Origin: Flavobacterium omnivorum
GTDB lineage: Bacteria > Bacteroidota > Bacteroidia > Flavobacteriales > Flavobacteriaceae
Direction of reading: 5' to 3'
DNA: 64,000 bases
Assembly (NCBI RefSeq): GCF_900099915.1
Contig: NZ_FNDB01000001.1
Location: forward strand, 62,001-126,000
Under the pieces are notes generated by a model. It was not told the DNA's origin, ran no database searches, and saw only the letters and a list, made by a program, of their open reading frames with translations. Within the stretch, counting starts at the first letter, position 1, and every line of letters starts with the position of its first letter. Shown piece after piece: positions 50,532 to 60,504 of the stretch. The translations under genes and the position numbers were made by a program.

Positions 50532-53057
50532 ATGAAAAAAATAGTACTATTCTCTGCTCTTATCATACAAAGTGTCTCTTGGGGACAAGTTTCTGTGGAA
50601 GCGATTCAGCAATCATTGGTAGCCAAGAAAATAATGGAAAATCAATCGCTTTTTCAGCAGGTTACTTTCGAAAATGTGGGGCCAACGGTGATGAGCGGCA
50701 GAGTGGTGGATGTGGACGTAAATCCGGAAAATCCAACCGAATTTTATGTGGGATATGCTTCGGGTGGACTTTGGCATACGAATAATAACGGAATGAGTTT
50801 TACTTCAGTTATGGATGCGGCGCCTACGCAAAATGTGGGTGATATCGCGATAGACTGGAAAAGAGGAACGATTTGGGTAGGAACTGGCGAAGTGAATTCG
50901 TCCCGATCGTCTTACGCCGGAATTGGAATTTTGAAATCGGAAGATAAAGGAAAGACTTGGCAAAATATGGGTTTGCACGACAGCCATCACATCAGTAGAA
51001 TCCTGATAAATCCATCAAATCCAGATGAAATTGTTGTGGGCGCAGTGGGTCATTTGTATTCTAAAAATGAAGAACGAGGAATTTATAAAACAACAAATGG
51101 TGGAAAAACATGGAGTAAAACCCTTTATATCGATGACGAAACCGGGATTATTGATGTGGCTATTTCGCCAAAAAACTTTAAGGTTCAATTTGCGTCTTCT
51201 TGGAGTAAAGACAGAAAAGCGTGGGATTTTATAGGAAGCGGCGCCACTTCGGGAATTTATAAAAGTGAAGATGCGGGATTAACTTGGAAACTTTTTTCAA
51301 ATGCTGAAAGTGGATTTCCTGTTGGTGAAGGCGTTGGGAGAATTGGTTTAGCGGTGTATGACGATAATAACGTGTATGCTGTTTTGGATAACCAGTTCAA
51401 AAGGCCGGGTGGATCCAAAAAAAGCAATTCATTACCAATTGCATTTTCTGTCCCGGGAGACGAATTCTTGAAATTGCCCAATAAAAGTCTGAATTCTATT
51501 TTAAAGAATTACGGTTTAACCGAAAAATACAGAGCAGAAAACATCAAACACTGGGTTCAAAACGGGTATTTGCAACCTAACGAAGCTGCAAAAGTAGTTT
51601 TGGATGCTATAAATAGTTTAGCCGAAACAGAAGTTATTGGTGCCGAAGTATACAAATCAAGTAATGGAGGAAAAAACTGGACGAAGACCCATCAAGATTT
51701 TATCGATGATTTCTTTTATTCTTACGGCTATTATTTCAGCGTCATTTCTGTTGATCCAAACGATGTCAATAAAATTTATTTATCAGGTGTACCCATTATA
51801 AAATCAAATGATGGCGGAAAAACATTCACTTCCATAAGCGAAGAGAATGTTCACGCAGATCATCATGTAGTTTGGGTGAACCCAAATAAATCCGGGCATT
51901 TAATTAATGGAAATGATGGTGGTTTGAATATTTCATACGATGATGGAGCACATTGGTTCAAAGGGAATTCCCATAGCGTAAGTCAGTTTTATGCGGTGAA
52001 TGTAGATGAGCAAGAACCGTATAATATCTATGGAGGGATGCAGGATAATGGCGTTTGGGTTGGACCAAGTACGTATAAATATTCCTCAGAATGGTACCAA
52101 ACCGGAAAATATCCGTACGAAAATTTGATGGGAGGCGACGGAATGCAAACTCAAATCGATAAAAGAAACCCAAATATTGTTTATACGGGATTCCAATTTG
52201 GAAATTATTACAGAATTGATCGTGCAACTAACAAGCGAGAGTATATTTCGCTAAAGCCAAAAAAGGACGAGAAACCATTTCGATTCAATTGGCAAACGCC
52301 TATTTTATTGTCTTCGCACAACCAAGATATTTTATACATGGGATCTAATTTCTTGCACCGTTCGATGAATCAAGGGCAAACTTGGACTGCGATTTCGCCT
52401 GATTTGACACAAGGAGTGAAAGAAGGAAATGTAGCTTTTGGAACCATCGCAGCTATTAGTGAAAGCACTTTGCAGTTTGGTTTACTCTATACAGGAAGTG
52501 ATGACGGATTGATTCATGTTTCGAAAGACGGTGCTTCGACTTGGAACAAAATTTCAGAAAATTTGCCTCAAAATCGTTGGGTTTCCAGAGTCGTGGCTTC
52601 GGCACACAAGAAAGAAAGAGTGTATGCGACTTTAAACGGATATCGAAATGATGATTTCACTAGTTATGTGTATGTGTCAGATGATTTTGGTCAAACTTGG
52701 AAAAATATAGCTACTAATTTGCCTGCAAGTCCAGTGAATGTGATTGTGGAAGATAATGTTAACGAAAATGTTTTGTATCTGGGAACGGATAACGGATTGT
52801 ATGTTTCACTAAATAAAGGAACAACTTGGGATGATTTTTCGAACGGAATTCCGAACGTTGCGGTTCACGATCTAGTGATTCAAAAGAAAGTAAAAGATTT
52901 AGTGGTAGGAACTCACGGACGTTCGATTTATAAAGTCAATTTAGAGCAAGTGCAACAATTGAGCGATAAAGTGATAGCGGAAAATCTTCATGTTTTTGAA
53001 CTAAAAAAGATAAAAAAATCAAGAGAATGGGGGGAACAGCTGGAGTTCTTGGGCTGA
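50532..53057 (+). CDS. Secreted BNR/VPS10-like beta-propeller protein, frameshifted
   Basis: An 841-residue product with signal peptide (MKKIVLFSALIIQSVSWGQ), then multiple BNR/Asp-box repeats (GIYKTTNGGKTWSK, GIYKSEDAGLTWKLF, PIIKSNDGGKTFTSIS, LIHVSKDGASTWNKI, YVSDDFGQTWKNI, YVSLNKGTTWDDF) that form one or two beta-propellers. Related proteins are annotated as glycosyl hydrolases or WD40/YVTN-like exoproteins; the activity is unknown. The frame ends early after REWGEQLEFLG because of a G6 tract at 53029-53034. Removing one G would continue the protein to 53370. The C-terminal sorting domain of type IX secretion is not seen. Confidence 0.85.
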   Translation: MKKIVLFSALIIQSVSWGQVSVEAIQQSLVAKKIMENQSLFQQVTFENVGPTVMSGRVVDVDVNPENPTEFYVGYASGGLWHTNNNGMSFTSVMDAAPTQNVGDIAIDWKRGTIWVGTGEVNSSRSSYAGIGILKSEDKGKTWQNMGLHDSHHISRILINPSNPDEIVVGAVGHLYSKNEERGIYKTTNGGKTWSKTLYIDDETGIIDVAISPKNFKVQFASSWSKDRKAWDFIGSGATSGIYKSEDAGLTWKLFSNAESGFPVGEGVGRIGLAVYDDNNVYAVLDNQFKRPGGSKKSNSLPIAFSVPGDEFLKLPNKSLNSILKNYGLTEKYRAENIKHWVQNGYLQPNEAAKVVLDAINSLAETEVIGAEVYKSSNGGKNWTKTHQDFIDDFFYSYGYYFSVISVDPNDVNKIYLSGVPIIKSNDGGKTFTSISEENVHADHHVVWVNPNKSGHLINGNDGGLNISYDDGAHWFKGNSHSVSQFYAVNVDEQEPYNIYGGMQDNGVWVGPSTYKYSSEWYQTGKYPYENLMGGDGMQTQIDKRNPNIVYTGFQFGNYYRIDRATNKREYISLKPKKDEKPFRFNWQTPILLSSHNQDILYMGSNFLHRSMNQGQTWTAISPDLTQGVKEGNVAFGTIAAISESTLQFGLLYTGSDDGLIHVSKDGASTWNKISENLPQNRWVSRVVASAHKKERVYATLNGYRNDDFTSYVYVSDDFGQTWKNIATNLPASPVNVIVEDNVNENVLYLGTDNGLYVSLNKGTTWDDFSNGIPNVAVHDLVIQKKVKDLVVGTHGRSIYKVNLEQVQQLSDKVIAENLHVFELKKIKKSREWGEQLEFLG

Positions 53058-53370
53058 GGCTTCAGAACCAAAAGCAGAGATTTGGTTTTATTCGAATGGG
53101 GATTCGGAAGTGCTTTTGCAAATTGAAAACAGTTTAAAAGAAGTCGTTTATTCTCAGAAAGTGAAAGCGTCAAAAGGACTAAATAAGCACGTTTACGATC
53201 TTTCCATAAGCAAAGCAACTGCTGATAATTGGAAAAATAAAGACAAAAAACTAAAATTGGAAGAAGCCAAAAATGGGAAATATTACCTTCCAATTTCAAT
53301 CAATAAAATCAGTATTCAAAAAGGAAAAGAGAAAGTAGTTACTGATCTTGAAATTATAGAATCAAAATAG
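53035..53370 (+). pseudogene. 3' remainder of the BNR protein after a -1 frameshift
   Basis: In the alternative frame the DNA reads NSWSSWAEASEPKAEIWFYS and on to VVTDLEIIESK-stop at 53370 without interruption. It is the natural C-terminal continuation of the BNR protein. The switch occurs at the G6 run 53029-53034. This is either a true mutation, a phase-variable homopolymer, or an assembly error. The short run length makes a sequencing error or a simple mutation more likely than programmed slippage. Confidence 0.8.
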
Positions 53371-53393
53371 AAAGTCTTTTTATTTTAAAAACA

Positions 53394-53428
53394 AAAAACA
53401 CGATTCCATCTGAAATCGTGTTTTTTTT
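53394..53428. terminator. Bidirectional terminator between the BNR gene and aceA
   Basis: AAAAACACGATT and AATCGTGTTTTT pair around an eight-base loop, with A-runs and T-runs outside. It lies between the 3' ends of convergent genes. Confidence 0.9.
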
Positions 53429-53444
53429 ATGGTTGCTACTTTAT

Positions 53445-54725
53445 TTAAAACTGAGCTACTTCTGTAGAATCTTTCATTGCGGTTGTAGAAGATTTTCCAA
53501 TTGTCACGGTATTTTGTACCGCATCAAAATAGGATGTTCCTACGAAACCTTGATGTTTTACTGCTTTGAAACCATGTTTTTGCAAAGCAAATTCTCTTTC
53601 CTGCAATTCAGAATAGCCTGCCATTCCTCTTTCTTTGTAGGCTTTAGACAATTCGAACATACTCGTGTTCAATGCGTGGAATCCTGCTAAAGTGATGAAC
53701 TGGAATTTATATCCCATTGCTGCAAGATCTTCGCGGAATGTTTCCATTTCGGCAACTGATAATTTTGCAGCCCAGTTGAAAGAAGGTGAACAATTGTAAG
53801 CCAACATTTTTCCAGGGAATTTTGCATGAATTCCTTCAGCAAATTTTCTTGCATAATCCAGATCTGGATTACTTGTTTCCATCCAAATTAAATCAGCGTA
53901 AGGTGCATAACTCAATCCTCTGTCAATTCCTTGCTCCACGCCACAATTCACATAGAAAAACCCTTCTCCCGTTTTTTCTCCCGTGATAAATTTAGCATCT
54001 CTTGGATCAATATCACTAGTCAATAAGTTGGCTGCATCAGCATCTGTGCGGGCCACAACAATTGTTGGCGTTCCCATTACGTCAGCGGCTAAACGTGCCG
54101 CAATCAATTTGTTGATAGCTTCTTGAGTAGGAACCAATACCTTTCCCCCTAAGTGTCCGCATTTTTTAGCAGAACTCAATTGATCTTCAAAGTGAACCCC
54201 GGCAGCTCCCGCTTCAATCATCGCCTTCATTAATTCGAAAGCGTTCAGGTTTCCGCCAAAACCAGCTTCGGCGTCAGCCACAATAGGAACCAGATAGTCT
54301 TTCTTGTCTGTAGTGCCGTTAACCACTTGTATTTGATCTGCTCTCAAAAGGGCATTGTTGATTCTTTTTACTACCAATGGAACACTGTTCGCAGGGTATA
54401 AAGATTGGTCAGGATACATTTCTCCAGCTACATTTGCATCAGCAGCAACCTGCCATCCGCTCAAATAAATAGCATCTAATCCTGCTTCTACCTCTTGTAT
54501 GGCCTGGTTTCCGGTTAGCGCGCCAAGTCCGGCTACAAAATCCTGAGAATTTAGTTTATTCCATAAAGTATTCGCTCCAATTCTGGCTACACTGTGTTCT
54601 ATTTGATACGAACCTTGTAATTTTACCACCTCTTCAGCAGTATAAGGTCGCTCAATACCATTCCATCTTGGGTTCGTAATCCAGTCGGTAACTAATTCTT
54701 GAATTCTTGTTTCTGTAGTTTTCAT
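53445..54725 (-). CDS. aceA: Isocitrate lyase
   Basis: A 426-residue enzyme splitting isocitrate to glyoxylate and succinate. The active-site loop [17 protein letters not shown] (KKCGH, nucleophilic Cys) is near residue 182. Other signatures are [20 protein letters not shown] near 150, and [13 protein letters not shown] near 309. It follows aceB by 46 bases on the same strand, forming the glyoxylate-shunt operon. No aceK is present. Confidence 0.97.
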   Translation of the reverse strand: MKTTETRIQELVTDWITNPRWNGIERPYTAEEVVKLQGSYQIEHSVARIGANTLWNKLNSQDFVAGLGALTGNQAIQEVEAGLDAIYLSGWQVAADANVAGEMYPDQSLYPANSVPLVVKRINNALLRADQIQVVNGTTDKKDYLVPIVADAEAGFGGNLNAFELMKAMIEAGAAGVHFEDQLSSAKKCGHLGGKVLVPTQEAINKLIAARLAADVMGTPTIVVARTDADAANLLTSDIDPRDAKFITGEKTGEGFFYVNCGVEQGIDRGLSYAPYADLIWMETSNPDLDYARKFAEGIHAKFPGKMLAYNCSPSFNWAAKLSVAEMETFREDLAAMGYKFQFITLAGFHALNTSMFELSKAYKERGMAGYSELQEREFALQKHGFKAVKHQGFVGTSYFDAVQNTVTIGKSSTTAMKDSTEVAQF

Positions 54726-54771
54726 TTTTCTTTTTTTTGGTTGTTTGTTAATAGGGATTGTAATTAATTTT

Positions 54772-56373
54772 TTAAATGTATTTGTATCCTGGTAGAGTCA
54801 AAAATTCGATAAAATTGTCGTTTACGACTAGAATGTCTAATAATTGTTCCGCCAGTCTGTATTTTTGTTTTTCATGATTTTCATCTCCAACGAGCTTTCG
54901 GATTTTTTCAAATTCCTCCATCGCTAAGCGGTGATAGTATTTTTCATTCAATACTTTTTGATTGTCTAAAAGAACTTTGTTTTGAAGCCATTGCCACAAT
55001 TGTGATCTCGAAATCTCAGCAGTAGCAGCATCTTCCATCAAATTGTGCAACGCTGCTGCACCTTGTCCGTTAAGCCATGAAGCGATATATAGAACGGAAA
55101 TACTAATGTTTTTTCGAACACCTTCCTCGGTAATGGTTCCTTTTGGGGTTTCAAGTAAATCGCCTTCGGTAACATGTACGTTCTCTCTTTTTATGTGAAT
55201 TTGGTTTTTAGTTGGCATGTATTTGTCGAAAACGGTCATGGCAAGTGAAACTAAATCAGGATGTGCAACCCAAGTACCATCATGACCATTTTTAACCTCA
55301 CGTTCTTTGTCGGCAATTACTTTATCGAAAGCTACTTTGTTGGCTTCTTCGTTATTTTTTATCGGAATTTGTGCGGCCATTCCGCCAATTGCATGAATAT
55401 TTCGCTTGTGGCATCTTTGAATTACTAGTTGGGAATAGGCACTCATGAACGGTGCAGTCATGGTTACCTGATCTCTGTTTGGAACTATAAACTTTGGATT
55501 ATTTCTAAGTTTTTTGATGAAAGAGAAAATATAATCCCATCGTCCGCAATTAAGCCCTACAATATGATCTTTTAATTCAAAAATGATTTCGTCCAATTGA
55601 AAACTAGCTGTAATTGTTTCGATTAAAACTGTGGCTTTGAATGTTCCGTTTTCCACGCCCAAATATTCCTGCGTGAATTCGAAAACTTCGTTCCACCATC
55701 TTGCTTCCAGGTAATGTTCTAGTTTCGGAATATAAAAATATGGTGCCGTTCCATCTTCAATCAGCTTTTTATGATTGTGAAAAGCATACAAGCCGAAGTC
55801 AATTAACGAACCTGAAGTTGTTTCTCCATTTGCTAAAAGATGTTTTTCAGGTAGATGCAATCCTCTTGGGCGAACAAGTAATACGGCTGTTTGATTGTTG
55901 AGGCTGTATTTTTTATTTTTTACTGTGTCCTCTAAGGTGATGGTTTTGTTTACAGCATCTTTAAGATTCTCTTGGCCGGTCATTAAGTTGCTCCAAGTTG
56001 GTGATGTGCTGTCTTCAAAATCGGCCATGAACGTTTTTGCTCCAGAATTCAAGGCGTTGATGACCATTTTTCTATCGACGGGTCCCGTTATTTCGACTCT
56101 TCGGTCTAATAAATCGGCTGGTGTCGTGGCTGCTTCCCAATTACTTTCTCGAATGCTTTTTGTTTCAAGGGGAAAAGTGGGTACTGCACCTGCATCGAAT
56201 AATGCTTGTTGCTTCTTTCTTTCCTCCAAAAGAGCTAGTCTTTTTTCGTTAAAATTCTCATGAAGTAAAGACAAAAAAGTCATTGCTTCGTCAGTTAAGA
56301 TCTCTGGGAAACGTTCCGTGGTTTCTTCTGAAAAATTTAACAAATTTTCCGAATATACTTCTTTAAATTTCAT
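54772..56373 (-). CDS. aceB: Malate synthase A
   Basis: A 533-residue enzyme condensing glyoxylate and acetyl-CoA to malate. The family signature [20 protein letters not shown] is near residues 260-280. [17 protein letters not shown] near 115 and [17 protein letters not shown] near 165 are further typical segments. The TIM-barrel N-terminal and C-terminal plug ([27 protein letters not shown]) are complete. It is the first gene of the aceB-aceA operon; the divergent regulator gene starts 161 bases away. Confidence 0.97.
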   Translation of the reverse strand: MKFKEVYSENLLNFSEETTERFPEILTDEAMTFLSLLHENFNEKRLALLEERKKQQALFDAGAVPTFPLETKSIRESNWEAATTPADLLDRRVEITGPVDRKMVINALNSGAKTFMADFEDSTSPTWSNLMTGQENLKDAVNKTITLEDTVKNKKYSLNNQTAVLLVRPRGLHLPEKHLLANGETTSGSLIDFGLYAFHNHKKLIEDGTAPYFYIPKLEHYLEARWWNEVFEFTQEYLGVENGTFKATVLIETITASFQLDEIIFELKDHIVGLNCGRWDYIFSFIKKLRNNPKFIVPNRDQVTMTAPFMSAYSQLVIQRCHKRNIHAIGGMAAQIPIKNNEEANKVAFDKVIADKEREVKNGHDGTWVAHPDLVSLAMTVFDKYMPTKNQIHIKRENVHVTEGDLLETPKGTITEEGVRKNISISVLYIASWLNGQGAAALHNLMEDAATAEISRSQLWQWLQNKVLLDNQKVLNEKYYHRLAMEEFEKIRKLVGDENHEKQKYRLAEQLLDILVVNDNFIEFLTLPGYKYI

Positions 56374-56466
56374 TTTATGGCTTATTTAATTTAACACTAA
56401 TTGACTTTTGATAAGAATATGTAATTATTCAACACTGCAATACTACAAAAAGTTTTTTACAAAACA

Positions 56467-56480
56467 AGCGAACGTACGCT
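56467..56480. promoter_or_regulatory. Near-palindrome in the aceB/regulator intergenic region
   Basis: AGCGAACGTACGCT is a 14-base near-palindrome (12 of 14 positions symmetric), GC-rich in a very AT-rich spacer. It lies 20 bases before the regulator's -33 box and about 94 bases upstream of aceB. It is a candidate operator for the divergent RamB-like regulator. This is inference. Confidence 0.45.
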
Positions 56481-56500
56481 AAAAGTTAAAAATAATTTTT

Positions 56501-56530
56501 TTGACGCAAATATTTTTTAATGTATATTTG
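56501..56530 (+). promoter_or_regulatory. Promoter of the RamB-like gene; possible leaderless mRNA
   Basis: TTG (56501-56503), 19 bases, then TATATTTG (56523-56530). The ATG begins at 56535, only five bases after the box, where transcription itself should start. Confidence 0.7.
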
Positions 56531-56534
56531 AATT

Positions 56535-58016
56535 ATGAACATAGAAAAGGATTACATCAAGCTGATTTTTGGCCTAAAACTCAAGCAGGCGCGTACGAAT
56601 AAGAATTTATCTTTATTTGGCTTAGCCAAAATTACAGACCTTTCAAAATCGTATTTAAATGAAATTGAGAAAGGGAAGAAGTATCCCAAAACAGATAAAA
56701 TCATTCTTTTGGCTGAAAAATTAGAAGTTTCGTATGATAATATGGTGTCTTTAAAACTGGATAATAATCTAGCACCTATTGGAGAAATTCTAAAATCTGG
56801 CATTTTGAAAGAAATTCCGTTGGAAATTTTCGGAATTCAGGAAAACGATCTAATCGATATTATTGCTAACGCTCCTGCAAAAGTCAATGCCTTTATAAGT
56901 ACGATTATTGAGATTGCCCAACATTATAATTTGACCCGAGAAAGTTTCTTTTTGGCTTCCTTACGCTCGTATCAAGAGGCGCACAATAACTACTTTGAAG
57001 ATTTAGAGCAAAAGGTCTTGGACTTCTCCAAAGCTTTTTATGTAAATATTGATAGTAAAATTTCTATTGAGGAGCTCACGGCAATATTGATTGAGGAATA
57101 TGGCTACACAATCCAAGAGTTGGTTTTTTCTGAACAAGAACAGTTAGGGGACTTACGATCGATATTTGTCCCAAAAAGTAAGACGTTATTGCTTTCGCTA
57201 GATATTGATGAACCTCAAAAAGCATTTATTCTAGCCAAAGAAATTGCCTATAATTTTTTAGAAATAACCGAAAGATTGTATACGTTCAGCTGGATTAAGT
57301 TTGATAATTTTGATCAGGTTCTGAATAATTTTTACGCTTCATACTTTGCGGGAGCATTGCTTATTCCGAGACAAAAACTGATAGACGAACTGAATTTATT
57401 TTTAGCAAAAACAGATCCAAAACCGCAAGAGATGATCGCGCTAATGAGCGGATTTAATGTTTCTCCAGAATCTTTTTACCAAAGATTAACCAATATTTTA
57501 CCAAAAGATTTTCAATTAAAGAATCTCTTTTTTCTTAGATTGTCTCATCAAATAGGAGCTGATACGTATCAGATAAAAAAAGAATTACACATCACGAATC
57601 AGCAGGAACCGCATGCGAATGAAATGAATGAGCATTATTGCCGCCGCTGGGTTTCTATTCGGACCATTGAGGAATCTTTGAAACAAAAGAAAAATCACTT
57701 CTTTGACGCTCAAATATCCAGTTATGAAAACAGTAAAAATGAATACTTGGTTTTTTCATCAGCAACACCAGATCCGTTCAAGGTAGATTGTATCCGTAGT
57801 ATTTCTGTTGGAATTTTGATCACGCCAGCGGTTAAAAAGAAATTTAAATTTATGGAAAGCAATTCCATTAAGAAACAAGTGGTTGGAGTTACTTGTGAAA
57901 CTTGTGCAGTTAAAAATTGTTTGGAAAGAGTTTCGCCACCAATTCAATTAGAGCAGAAAACACGCAATGAAAATACAGATTTGATTGTGCAACAGTATAT
58001 GGCGAAGTTTAGTTAG
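56535..58016 (+). CDS. XRE-family regulator of glyoxylate genes (RamB/ScfR-like)
   Basis: A 493-residue transcription factor. The N-terminal XRE helix-turn-helix covers about residues 10-70 (LKLKQARTNKNLSLFGLAKI, LSKSYLNEIEKGKKYP). A long central IrrE-like domain (about 190-330) and a Cys-rich C-terminus (GVTCETCAVKNCLERVSPP, near 453-471, as in DUF2083) follow. The segment equivalent to the metallopeptidase HExxH reads ILAKEIAYNF, so protease activity is unlikely. RamB of actinobacteria has this layout and represses aceA/aceB and acetate genes. Divergence from aceB-aceA here supports the same role. It is likely to sense a short acyl-CoA or similar ligand; this is not shown by sequence. Confidence 0.88.
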   Translation: MNIEKDYIKLIFGLKLKQARTNKNLSLFGLAKITDLSKSYLNEIEKGKKYPKTDKIILLAEKLEVSYDNMVSLKLDNNLAPIGEILKSGILKEIPLEIFGIQENDLIDIIANAPAKVNAFISTIIEIAQHYNLTRESFFLASLRSYQEAHNNYFEDLEQKVLDFSKAFYVNIDSKISIEELTAILIEEYGYTIQELVFSEQEQLGDLRSIFVPKSKTLLLSLDIDEPQKAFILAKEIAYNFLEITERLYTFSWIKFDNFDQVLNNFYASYFAGALLIPRQKLIDELNLFLAKTDPKPQEMIALMSGFNVSPESFYQRLTNILPKDFQLKNLFFLRLSHQIGADTYQIKKELHITNQQEPHANEMNEHYCRRWVSIRTIEESLKQKKNHFFDAQISSYENSKNEYLVFSSATPDPFKVDCIRSISVGILITPAVKKKFKFMESNSIKKQVVGVTCETCAVKNCLERVSPPIQLEQKTRNENTDLIVQQYMAKFS

Positions 58017-58094
58017 ATGGATATTGTGTTAAAAAAAGAAAGCGACAAAAAATTCATAGTAAAATTTTCATCACTTTTTTATCTTAAGGTTTAA

Positions 58095-59456
58095 TTATTT
58101 GGTCCACTTGTAATAGCGAGCCCCTAATAAGTTAGGATTTTCAGTTTCAATGCGATCCAGAGTCCATTCGTTTTGTGGAGTTTGAATGCTGGTTTTTTGT
58201 TCCTTTTTATGGAGCTTTTCGTAGGTCTCAAAATCAATCTCTAAGCTTTTTTCTAAGGTTTCAAAAAGGTGTACGCTTGTCATGGCTGATTTCCAATTGG
58301 GTTGAATTGTTCCTTCAAATACTTTCGATTTTGAGCCGCTTCCGTAGGCTAGGAATCCAAATATAGTTCCAGAAATTTCTTTTTCAGTGTCGTAAAAATG
58401 GGCCAAAGTCGATAGTAATCCCATGAAAATAGAACCTGTGTATAGATTTCCAATTAAAGAAGAAGCGATTTCTGCAGGTATTAATTTTTCCTTTACAAAT
58501 TCTTTGTAGGCTTCTGATTTGCTGATTTCTTTCAGTATGTTTTGGTATTCCACAGCATCTTCGTTTCCTGATATAGTAGTATTGGAGGCATCCAAAGCAT
58601 AAATTTCAGACAACATTCGACGTCCCTGAAAGGCATAAGGCAAGTGCATGACAATGCTTTTCCAAGAATCGTAAACGGTTTCAGTAGTGTTTTTTAATTT
58701 TTTGAATGAAAAATAAGCGTCTTTAGTACGATCCATGTAACATTGATTTGAATATTGACCGTCAAAAACCGGTTGGTCTTTGTGGATTTCTATCTCGTTC
58801 TCTAGATTTTCAAACCAAGGTTCGTTGGTTGTATTTCCAGTTATGGCAGTTTTAGAAATGGCGCGATATGGTTTAAAAAAATCAAAAACACCTTTGGTAC
58901 TGGTGGCCCAATGCTTTTCGAAAGCAATAATTCTTGGGTTAGATGTAATCAACATTGCCAAAGCACCTGCGCCTTGCGTGTATTCTCCAGTAGAGTTTAA
59001 ATCGTACTTAGCAAAATCAGTTGCAATTACAATTGCTTTCTTAGTTGGATTTAATTTTACATAATCAATACAGTTTTGCATGGCGTCTACCCCGCCGATG
59101 CAGGCAAAAGTAAAATCGACCACATCGCATTCTGATAATGTATTTTGTCCAAATTTTTGTTCCATTAAAGCGACTAAAAAAGAGCCTAGTGGTTTTGAGC
59201 TGTCAATAGCACTTTCGGTGCCTACATAAATGCGGGCTATATCTTTAAGTTCAATTGCATGGTCTATAATTAATTTTGTCAAGGCGTTGGCGCCAAAAAC
59301 TACTGTGTCTTGATGGGTGTCCGGTAAAGTCATTTTGAGTAGTCCCAGTCCTTTTTCTAATTTTTCGAGATCAATATTTCTGGCTTTTGCCAAGGTTTTG
59401 ATTGGTAAATGTATTTTTGCAACATCAAAAGTGATAGCGTCAATTCCTATTTTCAT
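58095..59456 (-). CDS. mvaS: Hydroxymethylglutaryl-CoA synthase family protein
   Basis: A 453-residue thiolase-fold enzyme condensing acetyl-CoA with acetoacetyl-CoA in the mevalonate route to isoprenoids, the route used by Flavobacteriia. The catalytic Glu is in YVGTESAIDSSKPLG near residue 81, the nucleophile Cys in VDFTFACIGGVDAMQ near 117, and His in IVMHLPYAFQGRRM near 280. The N-terminal MKIGIDAITFDVAKIHL is characteristic. An alternative is a related beta-ketoacyl synthase; the triad favours HMG-CoA synthase. It is transcribed divergently from sdhC. Confidence 0.9.
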   Translation of the reverse strand: MKIGIDAITFDVAKIHLPIKTLAKARNIDLEKLEKGLGLLKMTLPDTHQDTVVFGANALTKLIIDHAIELKDIARIYVGTESAIDSSKPLGSFLVALMEQKFGQNTLSECDVVDFTFACIGGVDAMQNCIDYVKLNPTKKAIVIATDFAKYDLNSTGEYTQGAGALAMLITSNPRIIAFEKHWATSTKGVFDFFKPYRAISKTAITGNTTNEPWFENLENEIEIHKDQPVFDGQYSNQCYMDRTKDAYFSFKKLKNTTETVYDSWKSIVMHLPYAFQGRRMLSEIYALDASNTTISGNEDAVEYQNILKEISKSEAYKEFVKEKLIPAEIASSLIGNLYTGSIFMGLLSTLAHFYDTEKEISGTIFGFLAYGSGSKSKVFEGTIQPNWKSAMTSVHLFETLEKSLEIDFETYEKLHKKEQKTSIQTPQNEWTLDRIETENPNLLGARYYKWTK

Positions 59457-59825
59457 TCTTTAAATTTTTAAGGACAAAGTTAAAAGCATAGCCAGCTACA
59501 GCAAGTGATTTGGAGTCGTAAAATGGCTAGTCTTGTTCTTTTTGTTGATTTGGAAATTTAGCTTGATAAAAATTATTGAATTGCTATTTTTGGACTACTT
59601 ACAGCTTGCTTTTTCAGCAATATCGCGATGATCTATTTATGATTTTTTTCTTTTTTGTTTAATCGCTTTTCTGTCAATTTTAGGGTATATGTTAGATTTT
59701 TAAGGATTTCTTGGTGTTTTGTGTAAAACACTTTAAATTCATTATAAATAACAGCGAAAAGGTTGTAGTTGCTGTCTAATTGCTTTATTTTTGTACAATT
59801 CTTTAAAATCAATTATTTAAATCTT
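59457..59825. promoter_or_regulatory. Divergent promoter region mvaS / sdhC
   Basis: It holds the mvaS promoter on the minus strand, TTG (59504-59502), 19 bases, TAACTTTG (59482-59475), and the sdhC promoter on the plus strand, TTG (59763-59765), 20 bases, TATTTTTG (59786-59793). Between them I see only AT-rich DNA. Confidence 0.7.
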
Positions 59826-60491
59826 ATGGCAAAATCTGCATTATTGAAATCGTCAATAGCAAAAAAAGTAGCTATGGCACTTTCAGGCCTTTTTCTAATG
59901 TTGTTTCTAGCACAGCATTTTTTTATCAATATGACATCGGTTTTCAGTGCCGATACTTTTAATTCCATTTCCCACTTTATGGGAAATAATCCATTGGTTC
60001 AATTTGTTATACAGCCTATATTGATTGTAGGGGTAATATTTCACTTTATCATGGGTTTTGTCTTGGAATTTAAAAATAACAGTGCAAGACCAATTTCTTA
60101 TGCTAAGAATAACGGAGCGGCTAATTCTTCTTGGGCTTCAAGAAATATGATTATTTCTGGATCAGTAGTTTTAGCGTTTTTATTAGTTCATTTTTATGAT
60201 TTTTGGGTTCCCGAAATGGTTTACAAATACGTAGATGTTAGTCCATTGAATGAAACTAGATATTTTCATGAATTAGCTGAAAAATTTGAGAGTCCAATAC
60301 GTACGGGGTTGTATTCCTTATCATTCCTTTTATTGTCATTGCACTTATGGCATGGATTCAGTTCTTCTTTTCAATCCGTTGGATTTAATAATAAGTATTC
60401 AAAATCGTTAAAAGGTTTCGGATACGGTTTTGCAATCGTAATTCCTTTTGGTTTCATTTTCATTGCATTATTTCATCATTTTAATCATTAA
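59826..60491 (+). CDS. sdhC: Succinate dehydrogenase cytochrome b subunit
   Basis: A frame exists from TTG 59769, but the promoter overlaps that region and MAKSALLKSSIAKKVAMALSGLF at 59826 is the family start (221 residues). It has five membrane helices of the type-B succinate:quinone reductase b558 subunit. His residues for the two haems are seen in LAQHFFINM, IFHFIMGFVLEF, LLVHFYDFW and LSLHLWHGF. It anchors SdhA/SdhB and reduces menaquinone. SdhA starts 13 bases downstream. Confidence 0.94.
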   Translation: MAKSALLKSSIAKKVAMALSGLFLMLFLAQHFFINMTSVFSADTFNSISHFMGNNPLVQFVIQPILIVGVIFHFIMGFVLEFKNNSARPISYAKNNGAANSSWASRNMIISGSVVLAFLLVHFYDFWVPEMVYKYVDVSPLNETRYFHELAEKFESPIRTGLYSLSFLLLSLHLWHGFSSSFQSVGFNNKYSKSLKGFGYGFAIVIPFGFIFIALFHHFNH

Positions 60492-60504
60492 TATTAAATT
60501 ATAA

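Noticed and set aside
59769..59825. TTG extension of sdhC
   Set aside because: It overlaps the sdhC promoter (-7 box at 59786-59793).
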